Shown one piece after another: positions 53,297 through 61,460 of a stretch of DNA of 64,000 bases. A program made the translations under genes and the position numbers. Below the pieces are notes generated by a model, which was not told the DNA's origin, did no database searches, and was given only the letters and a program-made list of their open reading frames with translations. How positions within the stretch are numbered: the first letter of the stretch is position 1; each line of letters starts with the position of its first letter. The stretch is from Bacillota bacterium (GTDB lineage: Bacteria; Bacillota; Clostridia; Christensenellales; UMGS416): the NCBI GenBank assembly GCA_023435705.1, contig JAEYRH010000001.1, positions 1-64,000 of the forward strand. Direction: 5' to 3'.

Positions 53297-54352
53297 TTAC
53301 AGCGGGATAGAAAGGACTACAGTGAAAATACATTGTAGTCCTCTTTCTTTTACCTTCACATTATCATAAGCACTTATGGAAATTTCAATGCCATTAACTT
53401 CACAAACTTTCTTTGCTAAGAACAGACCTAAACCAGAGCCAGCTATTTTAGATTCTTTAGCTAATCTTCCACGGAACCCTTTTGTAAATAGAAGAGCAAG
53501 TTCATCATTACTAACAGATGGCCCTGTAGATTCTATAGTTACTACCAGTTTATCTGTGGCTTCAAAAAAGTATATGTTGACATTACCTCGTTGGGGAGAG
53601 TACTTGATTGCATTGTCAATTATTATGAATGGAACGAGCTCGAAACTATCATATACCCTCGGTGTTCGGGAAGGAGTATACTCATTCATATCTATACGCA
53701 TGTGTTTTTCTGCTGCGCGCGAGCCTAGGCACATCCGTATTTTGTCGAATATCTTGAATATATTTCTATTTTGTTTTTGGCCTAACGACAATCCTTCTGG
53801 ATTGTCCAGTGCTTGATACATCTCATATCTTAATGAAATAAGTTGACTTATTGCGTAGCAGTTTGTTGCATATCCTTCCATCTCTTTAAAATTAACCATA
53901 TATGAAGAATCAACTAGCTTCTTGTTAAGTACATAGGACATATGTTGTGAGTGATGAATAATTTGTGCGTTCAAGTTCTTTGTTTCATGTAAAGTTTGAT
54001 TAATGTATTCTGCCAATTCTACAATCTTAGAGGCTTGCCTTATTTGAGTCTCTGAACTATCAATTAGTCGTAGATAGTCAGATTGTTTGAATTTGATCAT
54101 TTTCTCGCTAGCAAGTAACTTATTCCTAACAAAGTTTGATTTGCATAATTCCGCTATATACAGTGATGTATAAATTGTGTTGCTACTAGATTTATATGAG
54201 TAGAATCCATATGGGCACTGTTGAAATCTCCCGCAATCAAGGTTCTGGTAAAATTTGTGACAGTCATCCCTTCTTTTACTACAAAATGATAAGCAGGCTA
54301 ATAATAGTCCGTCTTTTACTTGATCATTCTTATATGTAGGAAGGAGTGTCAT
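53297..54352 (-). CDS. Soluble Cys-rich sensor histidine kinase, atypical
   Basis: ATG 54352 has AAGGTG eight bases upstream and gives 351 residues; a GTG at 54361 overlapping the previous stop as GTGA is the alternative. No signal peptide or membrane helix. Residues 20-46 hold five Cys (CLSFC...C...CGRFQQC), a possible metal or redox site. A helical segment includes LHETKNLNAQ near residue 122, a candidate phospho-acceptor His. The HATPase_c domain is complete: FIIIDNAIKYSP (N-box), VTIESTGPSVSNDELALLF (G1-like), AGSGLGLFLAKKV (G2). Codon use is strongly AT-rich against its neighbours. It is the second gene of a cassette with the receiver protein. Confidence 0.75.
   Translation of the reverse strand: MTLLPTYKNDQVKDGLLLACLSFCSKRRDDCHKFYQNLDCGRFQQCPYGFYSYKSSSNTIYTSLYIAELCKSNFVRNKLLASEKMIKFKQSDYLRLIDSSETQIRQASKIVELAEYINQTLHETKNLNAQIIHHSQHMSYVLNKKLVDSSYMVNFKEMEGYATNCYAISQLISLRYEMYQALDNPEGLSLGQKQNRNIFKIFDKIRMCLGSRAAEKHMRIDMNEYTPSRTPRVYDSFELVPFIIIDNAIKYSPQRGNVNIYFFEATDKLVVTIESTGPSVSNDELALLFTKGFRGRLAKESKIAGSGLGLFLAKKVCEVNGIEISISAYDNVKVKERGLQCIFTVVLSIPL
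53313..53350 (+). terminator. uvrA terminator located inside the 3' end of the kinase gene
   Basis: A perfect 9-bp stem AGGACTACA (53313-53321) with TGTAGTCCT (53334-53342), followed by CTTTCTTTT. It encodes the last residues of the convergent kinase on the other strand. Confidence 0.7.
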
Positions 54353-54357
54353 AATAT

Positions 54358-55020
54358 TCACACCTTAACTAGATTAATAACTTCAACACTAAAGGAGACA
54401 ATATCAAAGATTGTCTTCCATGTTGATAAATCCATTTTTATTCCTTTGTTCATATTGATTAACCTATCGGATTGATTTGTTAAGTATGAATCAACGAAAT
54501 TATTCTCAACTAGTCTCATACGGAGTTTGCTACAACCAGCAAGTTTTAGTTGTTGTTCAAGTTTGTTCCAAAGTTGATATGGACTCAGCAGGTTGTATAT
54601 TTTGTCATCGAGTCTTGCAACCCACTCATCAAACACAGTGCTTTTATTTATAACATCATCAGCAATACGTAAATAATCATGTGCATTTGCATCATACTTA
54701 CTTGCTGTATATGCTATAACAACAGTATCAGGTTTATACTTCTTAATCTCCCTAATCACAAATGCACCTTGATGTTCTTTACTGAGCTCTACTCCTACAC
54801 CCTTGATATCGCAAAGTACAATTCTATAGCTGTCTATGTCTGATATCGATTTTACGTCATTTTGCTTTGATATTTTATAACCTAATCTCCGGAGATTATC
54901 TAAATAGAAAAAATCTTCATCATCAATAACTAATATATGAATATGCTGTCTATATAAAGAAATCTGATTCTTAATTTTGTCGTCGTATTGCTGTAACGAG
55001 GATACTTTTTTAAGGAACAT
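54358..55020 (-). CDS. Receiver-domain protein with an unassigned C-terminal domain
   Basis: A 220-residue protein; GGGGGA lies four bases before the ATG. Residues 27-128 form a response-regulator receiver: acidic DDE at 33-35, phospho-acceptor Asp71 in VLCDIKG, Thr105 in AYTAS, Lys126 in VINKS. The remaining 90 residues (LLSPYQLWNKLEQQLKL to the end) are mostly helical in appearance. They lack a recognisable winged helix, HTH, GGDEF or enzyme motif. A 26-residue N-terminal extension is also unusual. Composition is AT-rich like the downstream kinase, with which it is almost fused. The output is unknown: it may act through protein binding or simply relay phosphate. Confidence 0.7.
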   Translation of the reverse strand: MFLKKVSSLQQYDDKIKNQISLYRQHIHILVIDDEDFFYLDNLRRLGYKISKQNDVKSISDIDSYRIVLCDIKGVGVELSKEHQGAFVIREIKKYKPDTVVIAYTASKYDANAHDYLRIADDVINKSTVFDEWVARLDDKIYNLLSPYQLWNKLEQQLKLAGCSKLRMRLVENNFVDSYLTNQSDRLINMNKGIKMDLSTWKTIFDIVSFSVEVINLVKV

Positions 55021-55049
55021 TTTTCCCCCAAAACCATTATTATAATTTG

Positions 55050-55077
55050 ATTATACTCATATGTTGTCGAATTACAA
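55050..55077 (-). promoter_or_regulatory. Promoter of the receiver/kinase cassette
   Basis: On the minus strand: -35 TTGTAA (55072-55077), 16-base spacer, -10 TATAAT (55050-55055), about 30 bases before the ATG. The cassette therefore has its own promoter. Confidence 0.55.
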
Positions 55078-55115
55078 TATCTGCTTTTTATGGTAGACAA
55101 CTAGATATAGCCTAT

Positions 55116-55141
55116 CTCCTCTCGCATTTATGAGAGAGGAG
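55116..55141. other. Hairpin upstream of the S9 peptidase gene
   Basis: CTCCTCTC (55116-55123) pairs with GAGAGGAG (55134-55141) around a 10-nt loop. It lies between the divergent receiver and peptidase genes and has no T-tract. Confidence 0.4.
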
Positions 55142-55259
55142 GGGGAAGTACTTTTGAAGAGAGTAGTTCTGAATAAGTGAGTGCCTTGTGCTCCCCCCAC
55201 ATTTGTTGTATCCTCTCCATATCCGAATATCGCCAATTCTCACTTTTTTTGGAGGAACC

Positions 55260-57356
55260 ATGAAACCCACTCTGAAAAAGCTGATTCCGGTTATCATTGC
55301 GCTCATCCTGATCGCCACGCTTCCATTGTCCGGGTGCGGCAGGATCATCACCGTTGTCAACCGCGTGGTGGATAATGTACGCGACCGGCTGCTCAACACG
55401 GGAACCGTGGCGCCCCGCCGCACAGATTCATTGGAGACCGCCAGTCCCTCTGATTCTCTGAAGACGAGCAGGCCCGGCACCGGCGTGGGACAGCCCGACT
55501 TGATTCCGTTGGACGATATTTTTGCGCCCACGGAATACACTGACCCGGCAATCTCCGCTGACGGCAAATACCTGCTTTACCGCCACATCCTGCCGAACAA
55601 CCGCGGCGACAGCGTGGTCGTGATGGATGTTTCCACCGGCAAGGAGCATGCTGTACCCTATCCGGAGGGGGCCAGCGGCATCCCATACTTTGACTGGGCT
55701 GGTGATGGCCGCCATGTGATCTTTATGATCGACAACGGAGGCGATGAGAACTATAGCCTTTACTCGGTGGATATCGAGACCAGAGATTCGACGACGCTGT
55801 ACAGTAAGTCCGGTGCGACTGCATATCTGGTTGCGACAGATGACAACAATCCAAACGGCATCTTCTTTCAAACAAACGGCCGTGACGGGCAGGTGTTCGA
55901 CCTGTATTGGTGCGACATCACAACCGGTGAGACCGAGCTCATCATGGAAAACCCCGGCGATGTGTCTGCCTGGTATCTGGACCGCGACGGCAAGTGCCGC
56001 ATGGCCAAGGTTTTGGATAGTGAGGGCGGTGAGAGCCTGCTCTATAAAAAGACCGCCGGCTCCGACTCTGCCGCCTTCATCCGGTCCGATTGGAAGGAAA
56101 TCCTCCATTGGGACTATGAAGACGCGGAAACGAGTGGTTTTTTTGGCTTCTCCATGGATGGTAAGAGGATCCAGTATTCCGACTCCACCGGGCGCAACAC
56201 CGCCGCCATCATGGAGATGGATCTTGCCACCGGAAAGACCACGTTGATCGACTCCGACCCGGTTTATGATGCCGAGAGCATTTGGACCGACATCAAGAAG
56301 GATCGGGTAACCGCTGTGCGGTATAACCGGGAGCGCAGCGAATGGAAGGCGCTTGAGCAAGACATCGGTGATGAGCTTGATTATGTGGCGTCGCTCAGCG
56401 ACGGTGACTTCGGCTTTTCTTCCACCAGCCGTGATGACAAATACTGGGTGGTCTGGTTCGAGAGCGACACAAAGGGCCGCTCCTGGTATTATGTGGACAT
56501 TGAGAACCACAAGAGCAGATTTCTATTCCAACAGACGCCGGTGCTTTCTCAATATGAGTTCGCGCCGATGGAGCCCTTCACCTACACAGCTTCCGATGGC
56601 TTGATAATCCACGGCTACGCAACTTTTCCAGTGGGTTCGGAGAGTACAAACCTGCCGATGGTGCTCTATGTGCATGGTGGGCCTAAAGCCCGAGACAGTT
56701 GGGGGTTCAATGGAGAGGTGCAGTGGCTTGCCAACCGGGGCTACCTGGTGGTGCAGGTGAACTTCCGCGGCAGCACCGGCTACGGCAAGGACTTTGTAAA
56801 GGCTGGCGACCGGGAGTGGGGCGGCAAGATGCAGCAAGACCTCACCGACGCGGTGAATTGGTCAGTGGAGCAAGGATTCGCTGACAAAAACCATGTCGCA
56901 ATCATGGGCGCATCCTATGGCGGATATGCGGCGCTGGCCGGTGCAGCCTTCACGCCCGATGTGTATGCCTGCGCGGTGGATATGTTTGGGCCGTCCAGCC
57001 TGATCACACTGGTGGAGAATTCGCCGACCTACTGGAAACCGCAGCTGGTTCAGCTTTACCAGTCAATCGGTGATCCGGCCAAGGATGAGGAATTCATGAA
57101 ATCGCGCTCACCACTTTATCATGCAGAGAACATCAAGATTCCTGTGCTCATTGCCCAAGGAGGCAACGATGTGCGCGTGCCCAAGCAGGAGTCGGAGCAG
57201 ATGGTCGCGGCGATGAAGGAGCGCGACCTGGATGTGGAATACATGTATTTCCCCAATGCCGGCCATGGATTCAACACCACAGAGGACTACATGCAGTTCT
57301 TTTCCCGCCTGCAGGACTTTCTAGCCGAGCATATCGGTGGCAGGGCGGAGGACTAA
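55260..57356 (+). CDS. S9-family prolyl oligopeptidase-like lipoprotein
   Basis: ATG 55260 follows GGAGG; the open frame extends upstream without a site. The 698-residue protein has a signal peptide with lipobox PLSGC (residues 21-25), so it is anchored outside the membrane. An N-terminal beta-propeller (TDPAISADGKYLLYRHI, YFDWAGDGRHVIF and similar blades) precedes an alpha/beta hydrolase domain. The catalytic Ser is in GASYGGYAAL, the Asp in GGNDVRVPKQ, the His in NAGHGFNTTED. The HGGPKARDSWGFN oxyanion segment is typical of acylaminoacyl or dipeptidyl peptidases. It should trim small peptides at the cell surface. Confidence 0.92.
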   Translation: MKPTLKKLIPVIIALILIATLPLSGCGRIITVVNRVVDNVRDRLLNTGTVAPRRTDSLETASPSDSLKTSRPGTGVGQPDLIPLDDIFAPTEYTDPAISADGKYLLYRHILPNNRGDSVVVMDVSTGKEHAVPYPEGASGIPYFDWAGDGRHVIFMIDNGGDENYSLYSVDIETRDSTTLYSKSGATAYLVATDDNNPNGIFFQTNGRDGQVFDLYWCDITTGETELIMENPGDVSAWYLDRDGKCRMAKVLDSEGGESLLYKKTAGSDSAAFIRSDWKEILHWDYEDAETSGFFGFSMDGKRIQYSDSTGRNTAAIMEMDLATGKTTLIDSDPVYDAESIWTDIKKDRVTAVRYNRERSEWKALEQDIGDELDYVASLSDGDFGFSSTSRDDKYWVVWFESDTKGRSWYYVDIENHKSRFLFQQTPVLSQYEFAPMEPFTYTASDGLIIHGYATFPVGSESTNLPMVLYVHGGPKARDSWGFNGEVQWLANRGYLVVQVNFRGSTGYGKDFVKAGDREWGGKMQQDLTDAVNWSVEQGFADKNHVAIMGASYGGYAALAGAAFTPDVYACAVDMFGPSSLITLVENSPTYWKPQLVQLYQSIGDPAKDEEFMKSRSPLYHAENIKIPVLIAQGGNDVRVPKQESEQMVAAMKERDLDVEYMYFPNAGHGFNTTEDYMQFFSRLQDFLAEHIGGRAED

Positions 57357-57401
57357 CCCTAAAAAGAGCAAAGACACTCATCCCAATAAGAATACCATGG
57401 A

Positions 57402-57435
57402 GAAGCGGTGCTTTGTATAAGCACTGCTTCTTTTA
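57402..57435 (+). terminator. Intrinsic terminator of the S9 peptidase gene
   Basis: A 12-bp stem (57402-57413 with 57419-57430, one G-T pair) followed by TTTTA. Confidence 0.8.
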
Positions 57436-57478
57436 TGCTATGATATTGTTATTTATATGATCAGGAGAGAAATCGCAA

Positions 57479-58144
57479 ATGTGGAAGAAGCTTACGGGGC
57501 TGGGCATGATTGGCGTCGCGCTCTATGTGCTTCATGTAGTGCTGGGCGGTTTTTTATGGAAAGGATATAACCATCTGATGCAACCCATCAGCGACCTCAC
57601 GGCCAGTGGCGCACCAGATAAGGATATGCTCGGGGTCATCACCCTTGTTTACGGGTTGCTTTGTATCATCGCTGTTTTTGGCTCATTTCGTTACACACGG
57701 GGCCATGTGCCTAAAATTGCTTCAGCGGGTCTACTCGTGTTCTTGGCCATGCATTTGGTCTCGATCAGCTACAACTGGTTTCCGCAAGACCTTCCTGGCG
57801 CTGAACCGACGTTTGTAGGCACGATGCATTTGGTTGTTACTTTTCTTATCATTCCGCTGACCATTCTTGCGCCCATCCTCATCGGTTTGGGCTTCCGAAA
57901 GGTAGACGGGCTGAAGGGGTTCGGGCTTTATTCCATCATAACCGGAATTGTGATCTTTGTGGCTGGGGGCACAACATCGATCTTCTATGCACAGAAGCTG
58001 GATTATTTTGGCCTGGTTGAACGCATCAATATTGGCACGCTGCAGCTGTGGACGTTCCTGCTTTCTTTGAGACTATTCAATAAAAGGCTGGATTTCGGAC
58101 GGCATGATCTGGCAGTTTCCAATACTGAAAGTGACGCCGGATAG
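57479..58144 (+). CDS. DUF998-family integral membrane protein
   Basis: A 221-residue protein with six hydrophobic segments spread over the whole length. The opening LTGLGMIGVALYVLHVVLGG and the loop NHLMQPISDLTASGAP resemble the DUF998 family. AGGAGAG precedes the ATG at a long spacing. No catalytic residue pattern is visible and the function of the family is not established. It stands alone between two unrelated units. Confidence 0.75.
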   Translation: MWKKLTGLGMIGVALYVLHVVLGGFLWKGYNHLMQPISDLTASGAPDKDMLGVITLVYGLLCIIAVFGSFRYTRGHVPKIASAGLLVFLAMHLVSISYNWFPQDLPGAEPTFVGTMHLVVTFLIIPLTILAPILIGLGFRKVDGLKGFGLYSIITGIVIFVAGGTTSIFYAQKLDYFGLVERINIGTLQLWTFLLSLRLFNKRLDFGRHDLAVSNTESDAG

Positions 58145-58310
58145 CAACCCGGTCTACATCACAATCTGAAGGGTGTTGTTCAACCACAACGATTGAATTG
58201 CACGGTTCTGTATTTGAAACATTTACAGATACGTCTGTTCACGTTAATTCTCTTTCTTCCCTTAAGATTTTTCAAAATCCGGTATTTTGGCCGCCTCCGA
58301 ATGAATAATC

Positions 58311-58339
58311 TTGAAAGAGACGGCCACATGAAGTAATAT
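58311..58339 (+). promoter_or_regulatory. Promoter of asp23-fakA
   Basis: -35 TTGAAA (58311-58316), 17-base spacer, -10 TAATAT (58334-58339), about 45 bases before the asp23 ATG. Confidence 0.55.
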
Positions 58340-58382
58340 AGTATCTGATTCTTTGGCGCGGCAATGTATTGGAGGGATGGCA

Positions 58383-58730
58383 ATGGCCAATATCACAACG
58401 AATTACGGAGTCATCAATATATCCAACGAGGTGATTGCGTCCCTGGTCGGAAGGGCCGCCGAGCAATGCTACGGGATTGTGGGCATGTCCGGAAAACGGG
58501 CAGCCGACGGCATTGCGGAGTTGCTGAACCGTGAAAACTACGCCAAGGGTGTTCGTGTGTCGTCCAATGGGGAGGATGTCCAGATCACGATGTATGTGAT
58601 TGTGGAGTACGGCACATCGATCAATGTCGTGGCGGAGTCCGCCATCGACATCATCCGCTATAACGTCGAGCAGGACACCGGGCTTCGTGTGAGCAAGGTG
58701 AACATCGTCGTTGAAGGCGTGCGCGTGTAG
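58383..58730 (+). CDS. Asp23/Gls24 family envelope stress protein (YloU-like)
   Basis: ATG 58383 has GGAGGG six bases upstream (an ATG at 58377 is too close to it). The 115-residue protein matches Asp23/Gls24: ITTNYGVINISNEVIASLVGRAAEQCYGIVGMSG, ITMYVIVEYGTSINVVAESAI, and the end TGLRVSKVNIVVEGVRV. The family is cytoplasmic, often membrane-associated, and linked to envelope or alkaline stress. The downstream neighbour is the fakA-like gene, the same order as yloU-yloV in Bacillus. Confidence 0.92.
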   Translation: MANITTNYGVINISNEVIASLVGRAAEQCYGIVGMSGKRAADGIAELLNRENYAKGVRVSSNGEDVQITMYVIVEYGTSINVVAESAIDIIRYNVEQDTGLRVSKVNIVVEGVRV

Positions 58731-58748
58731 AAACGGAGGAGACAGGGT

Positions 58749-60401
58749 TTGGGGTTTGACAGGATTGACGGTGCGCTGCTGAAGGAAATGATACTAAATG
58801 GCGGCGCCATGCTCGAGAGTAATAAAGCGGAGATCAATCAATTGAACGTGTTTCCGGTGCCAGATGGCGACACCGGCACCAATATGTCTCTGACAATGGC
58901 TAACGCTTGCCGCGAAGTGCAGGCCTTGCAGGAGCTCACCTGCCACACAGTGGCTGAGGCGCTGGCCAAGGGTGCGCTCAAAGGAGCCAGAGGCAACTCC
59001 GGCGTGATCCTTTCGCAGTTATTCCGCGGGTTTTCCCGTGGGGTGGACGGTTTGGTCACTCTTGACTCAAAGCAGTTTTCAGAAGCATTGAAGAGCGGTG
59101 TGGAAACCGCCTACAAAGCCGTGATGAAGCCCCGCGAGGGCACAATACTGACTGTCTCCCGCGCGTTTGCTGACGAAGCGGCAAGGCGGGCTGCCACCGA
59201 GTCCGATGTTGCCGCTGTGGCTGAGGCCGCGATGGCTTTCGGCGAGCTCACACTGGCCAAGACACCAGAGATGCTGGATGTATTGAAAAAAGCCGGCGTG
59301 GTGGATGCCGGCGGCAAAGGCTTGCTGGTGATTTATCAGGGCTTCTTGCACTCGCTGCACGGCGGTGGAATGATCAGCGCAGAGGCCAAACCTGCACCGC
59401 AGGCGTCTGCGCCAATGCAGCAGGCCATCGGCATCACTGGCGACGAGGTGATCGAAAAAGGTTACTGCACAGAATTCCTGATCGAAAACCTGAAGCCTGA
59501 GGTGGACACCGTTGCGGTGGATCGCCTGCGTGACAGGCTGGAGCGATTGGGCGATTCTATCGTGTTGGTGCATGACGGCGACATGATGAAGGTGCATGTG
59601 CACACCGAAACGCCGGACAAGGTGCTCACCTATGCGCTGCAGTTGGGCGAGCTGATGGCGATCAAGATTGAAAATATGCGCGAGCAAAACCGCGAGATCC
59701 AGAGGGCAAAAGCTGCTGCCGGTCAGAAGCCGCCGGCCCCGCCCAAGGAGCAGGCCATTGTGGCTGTTGCTGCCGGACAGGGCATCAAAGGCATCTTCCA
59801 TGACATTATGGTGGAAGGATTTGTGGAGGGCGGCCAGACAATGAACCCAAGCGCGGAGGATATTGCCACTGCCATCCGTGATGTGAATGCCAAGAGTGTC
59901 ATTGTGTTGCCCAACAACAGCAACATCATTCTGGCAGCCCGCCAGGCGGCGGAGCTGGTGGAATGCACGGTGCATGTGATTCCCACAAAGACCGTGCCGC
60001 AGGGCATCTCTGCGGCGCTGGCATATAACCCTGAAGCTTCTGCCGAGGAGAACGCTGAAAACATGGCAGCTGCCATTGGCTCGGTGAAGTCGGGCATGGT
60101 TACATATTCGGTGCGCGATTCGCAGATCGATGGGTTTGACATCAGGAAGGGCAACATCCTTGGAATCGGAGACAAGGGCATTAAGAGCGTGGGTGAGACA
60201 GTGCCCGATGTGACGGTAGACCTGATCAGAAGTATGGTTGATGATAATGCCTGCATGATCTCGTTCTATTGGGGCAGTGATGTGAAGAAGGAAGACGCGA
60301 TCGCCTTGCGCGACCGGGTGCGCCGCGAAATCCCCAGTTGCGACGCGGAAGCCTATGAAGGCGGTCAACCGATCTATTATTATCTGGTGTCTGTGGAATA
60401 A
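58749..60401 (+). CDS. fakA: DAK2-domain fatty acid kinase subunit (FakA/YloV-like)
   Basis: A 550-residue protein starting at TTG 58749, with GGAGGA eight bases upstream. The N-terminal DhaL/DAK2 ATP-binding domain shows NVFPVPDGDTGTNMSLTM, with the metal-binding Asp residues, and GARGNSGVILSQLFRG. The central and C-terminal parts (EKGYCTEFLIE, VHVHTETPDKVL, IVLPNNSNIILAARQA) are those of the YloV/FakA family. FakA phosphorylates fatty acids presented by a DegV-type FakB protein; no FakB gene is in this window. Operon with asp23. Confidence 0.92.
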   Translation: MGFDRIDGALLKEMILNGGAMLESNKAEINQLNVFPVPDGDTGTNMSLTMANACREVQALQELTCHTVAEALAKGALKGARGNSGVILSQLFRGFSRGVDGLVTLDSKQFSEALKSGVETAYKAVMKPREGTILTVSRAFADEAARRAATESDVAAVAEAAMAFGELTLAKTPEMLDVLKKAGVVDAGGKGLLVIYQGFLHSLHGGGMISAEAKPAPQASAPMQQAIGITGDEVIEKGYCTEFLIENLKPEVDTVAVDRLRDRLERLGDSIVLVHDGDMMKVHVHTETPDKVLTYALQLGELMAIKIENMREQNREIQRAKAAAGQKPPAPPKEQAIVAVAAGQGIKGIFHDIMVEGFVEGGQTMNPSAEDIATAIRDVNAKSVIVLPNNSNIILAARQAAELVECTVHVIPTKTVPQGISAALAYNPEASAEENAENMAAAIGSVKSGMVTYSVRDSQIDGFDIRKGNILGIGDKGIKSVGETVPDVTVDLIRSMVDDNACMISFYWGSDVKKEDAIALRDRVRREIPSCDAEAYEGGQPIYYYLVSVE

Positions 60402-60433
60402 TCACATTCATTTGGTCAATATCAGGAAAGCAG

Positions 60434-60462
60434 AAGGATGCCCGAGATAGGGCATCCTTTTT
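60434..60462 (+). terminator. Intrinsic terminator of asp23-fakA
   Basis: A perfect 10-bp stem AAGGATGCCC (60434-60443) with GGGCATCCTT (60450-60459), then further T residues. Confidence 0.9.
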
Positions 60463-60644
60463 GAGTTGGCAAATGTTGATTTTGAACGTCTGATCAAACC
60501 TGTTGCAAAATCTTTACAACTATTACACCGTTTATCAATATTCGTGTTTTATTATTGCAGGAACAATAATGTATTTCATGGAATGAATATAGGACAATCT
60601 ATATTCTGTACACCATGGATAAGAGAGCCACAGGAGGAATAGAA

Positions 60645-61385
60645 ATGCCCAAGTATTTGATCATGGTTTTGGCTGTTTTGCTGCTCGCTTCGCTTTGCGG
60701 TTGTGATGAAAGTCCGGCTTCCGGCGGCGGCCAAACTGAGCCGGTGCATACCCTTGAGATCATCACAGACAACCCCAGTTCAACTGTGATGAAAACACCT
60801 GATGATACTGCGACCGCATCGCCGGGCATAACCCAACCGGATGATACCGCATCCGTTCAGCCGGAAAACACTGCGAAAACTGAGACTCCGGAGACGGGCA
60901 CACCGGATCCCACGAAAACACCAAAGCCTACGGCCACTCCGTCTGGCGGGGGCAGCCTGACCGTCGAGCCAGTGATCGGCAAGGCAGATGTGGATGACCA
61001 TTTGACGCTGCGGAAGTCAGCATCCTCCACGTCCCAAAGTCTGGCCGAGATCCCGAAAGACGGAGAGTTCACCGTGCTGATGGTGGAAACAGGCAAGAAA
61101 TGGCTGAAGGTGAAATATGAGGAGCAGACGGGTTATGTGCAGGCCAAGTATGTAACGGTTGGCAGTGATGATGGTGACCGCGTCTGCACCGTGTTTTGCA
61201 ACTCCGTACTGAACGTACGGAAAGGGGCGGGCACGAAGTATGATGTCATTGGCTCGGTTTCGTATGGCACAAACCTCATTGTGAAGTCCAAGAAAACCGT
61301 GAGTGGGAAAACCTGGTATGAGGTAGAAATCGGGTCTTCCACAGGGTATGTGATTTCCACATACTGCCGCATCGCGGAGGACTGA
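60645..61385 (+). CDS. Lipoprotein with two bacterial SH3 domains
   Basis: ATG 60645 follows AGGAGG with a good spacing; an ATG at 60615 has no site. The 246-residue protein has a short signal peptide ending in SLCGC, a lipobox-like sequence. A long Thr/Pro/Glu linker of about 80 residues precedes two SH3b domains (LTLRKSASSTSQSLAEIPKDGEF...KWLKVKYEEQTGYVQAKYV and VLNVRKGAGTKYDVIGSVSYGT...TWYEVEIGSSTGYVISTYC). SH3b domains usually bind peptidoglycan peptides, so this is likely a wall-binding lipoprotein. No enzyme domain is fused. Confidence 0.88.
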   Translation: MPKYLIMVLAVLLLASLCGCDESPASGGGQTEPVHTLEIITDNPSSTVMKTPDDTATASPGITQPDDTASVQPENTAKTETPETGTPDPTKTPKPTATPSGGGSLTVEPVIGKADVDDHLTLRKSASSTSQSLAEIPKDGEFTVLMVETGKKWLKVKYEEQTGYVQAKYVTVGSDDGDRVCTVFCNSVLNVRKGAGTKYDVIGSVSYGTNLIVKSKKTVSGKTWYEVEIGSSTGYVISTYCRIAED

Positions 61386-61401
61386 TCAACAACGATGCTA
61401 G

Positions 61402-61432
61402 AAAGGATGCCCGAACAGCGGCATCCTTTTTT
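61402..61432 (+). terminator. Intrinsic terminator of the SH3 lipoprotein gene
   Basis: A 10-bp stem (61402-61411 with 61420-61429) and following T residues. The arms are nearly identical to those of the terminator at 60434. Confidence 0.85.
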
Positions 61433-61460
61433 CATATAGTATTACGGTCAGCCCTGCCTT

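Noticed and set aside
53297..55020. Complete Detocs-type phage defence system
   Set aside because: Only sensor and receiver are present. No nucleosidase or other toxic effector with a receiver domain is adjacent, so only a signalling pair is claimed.
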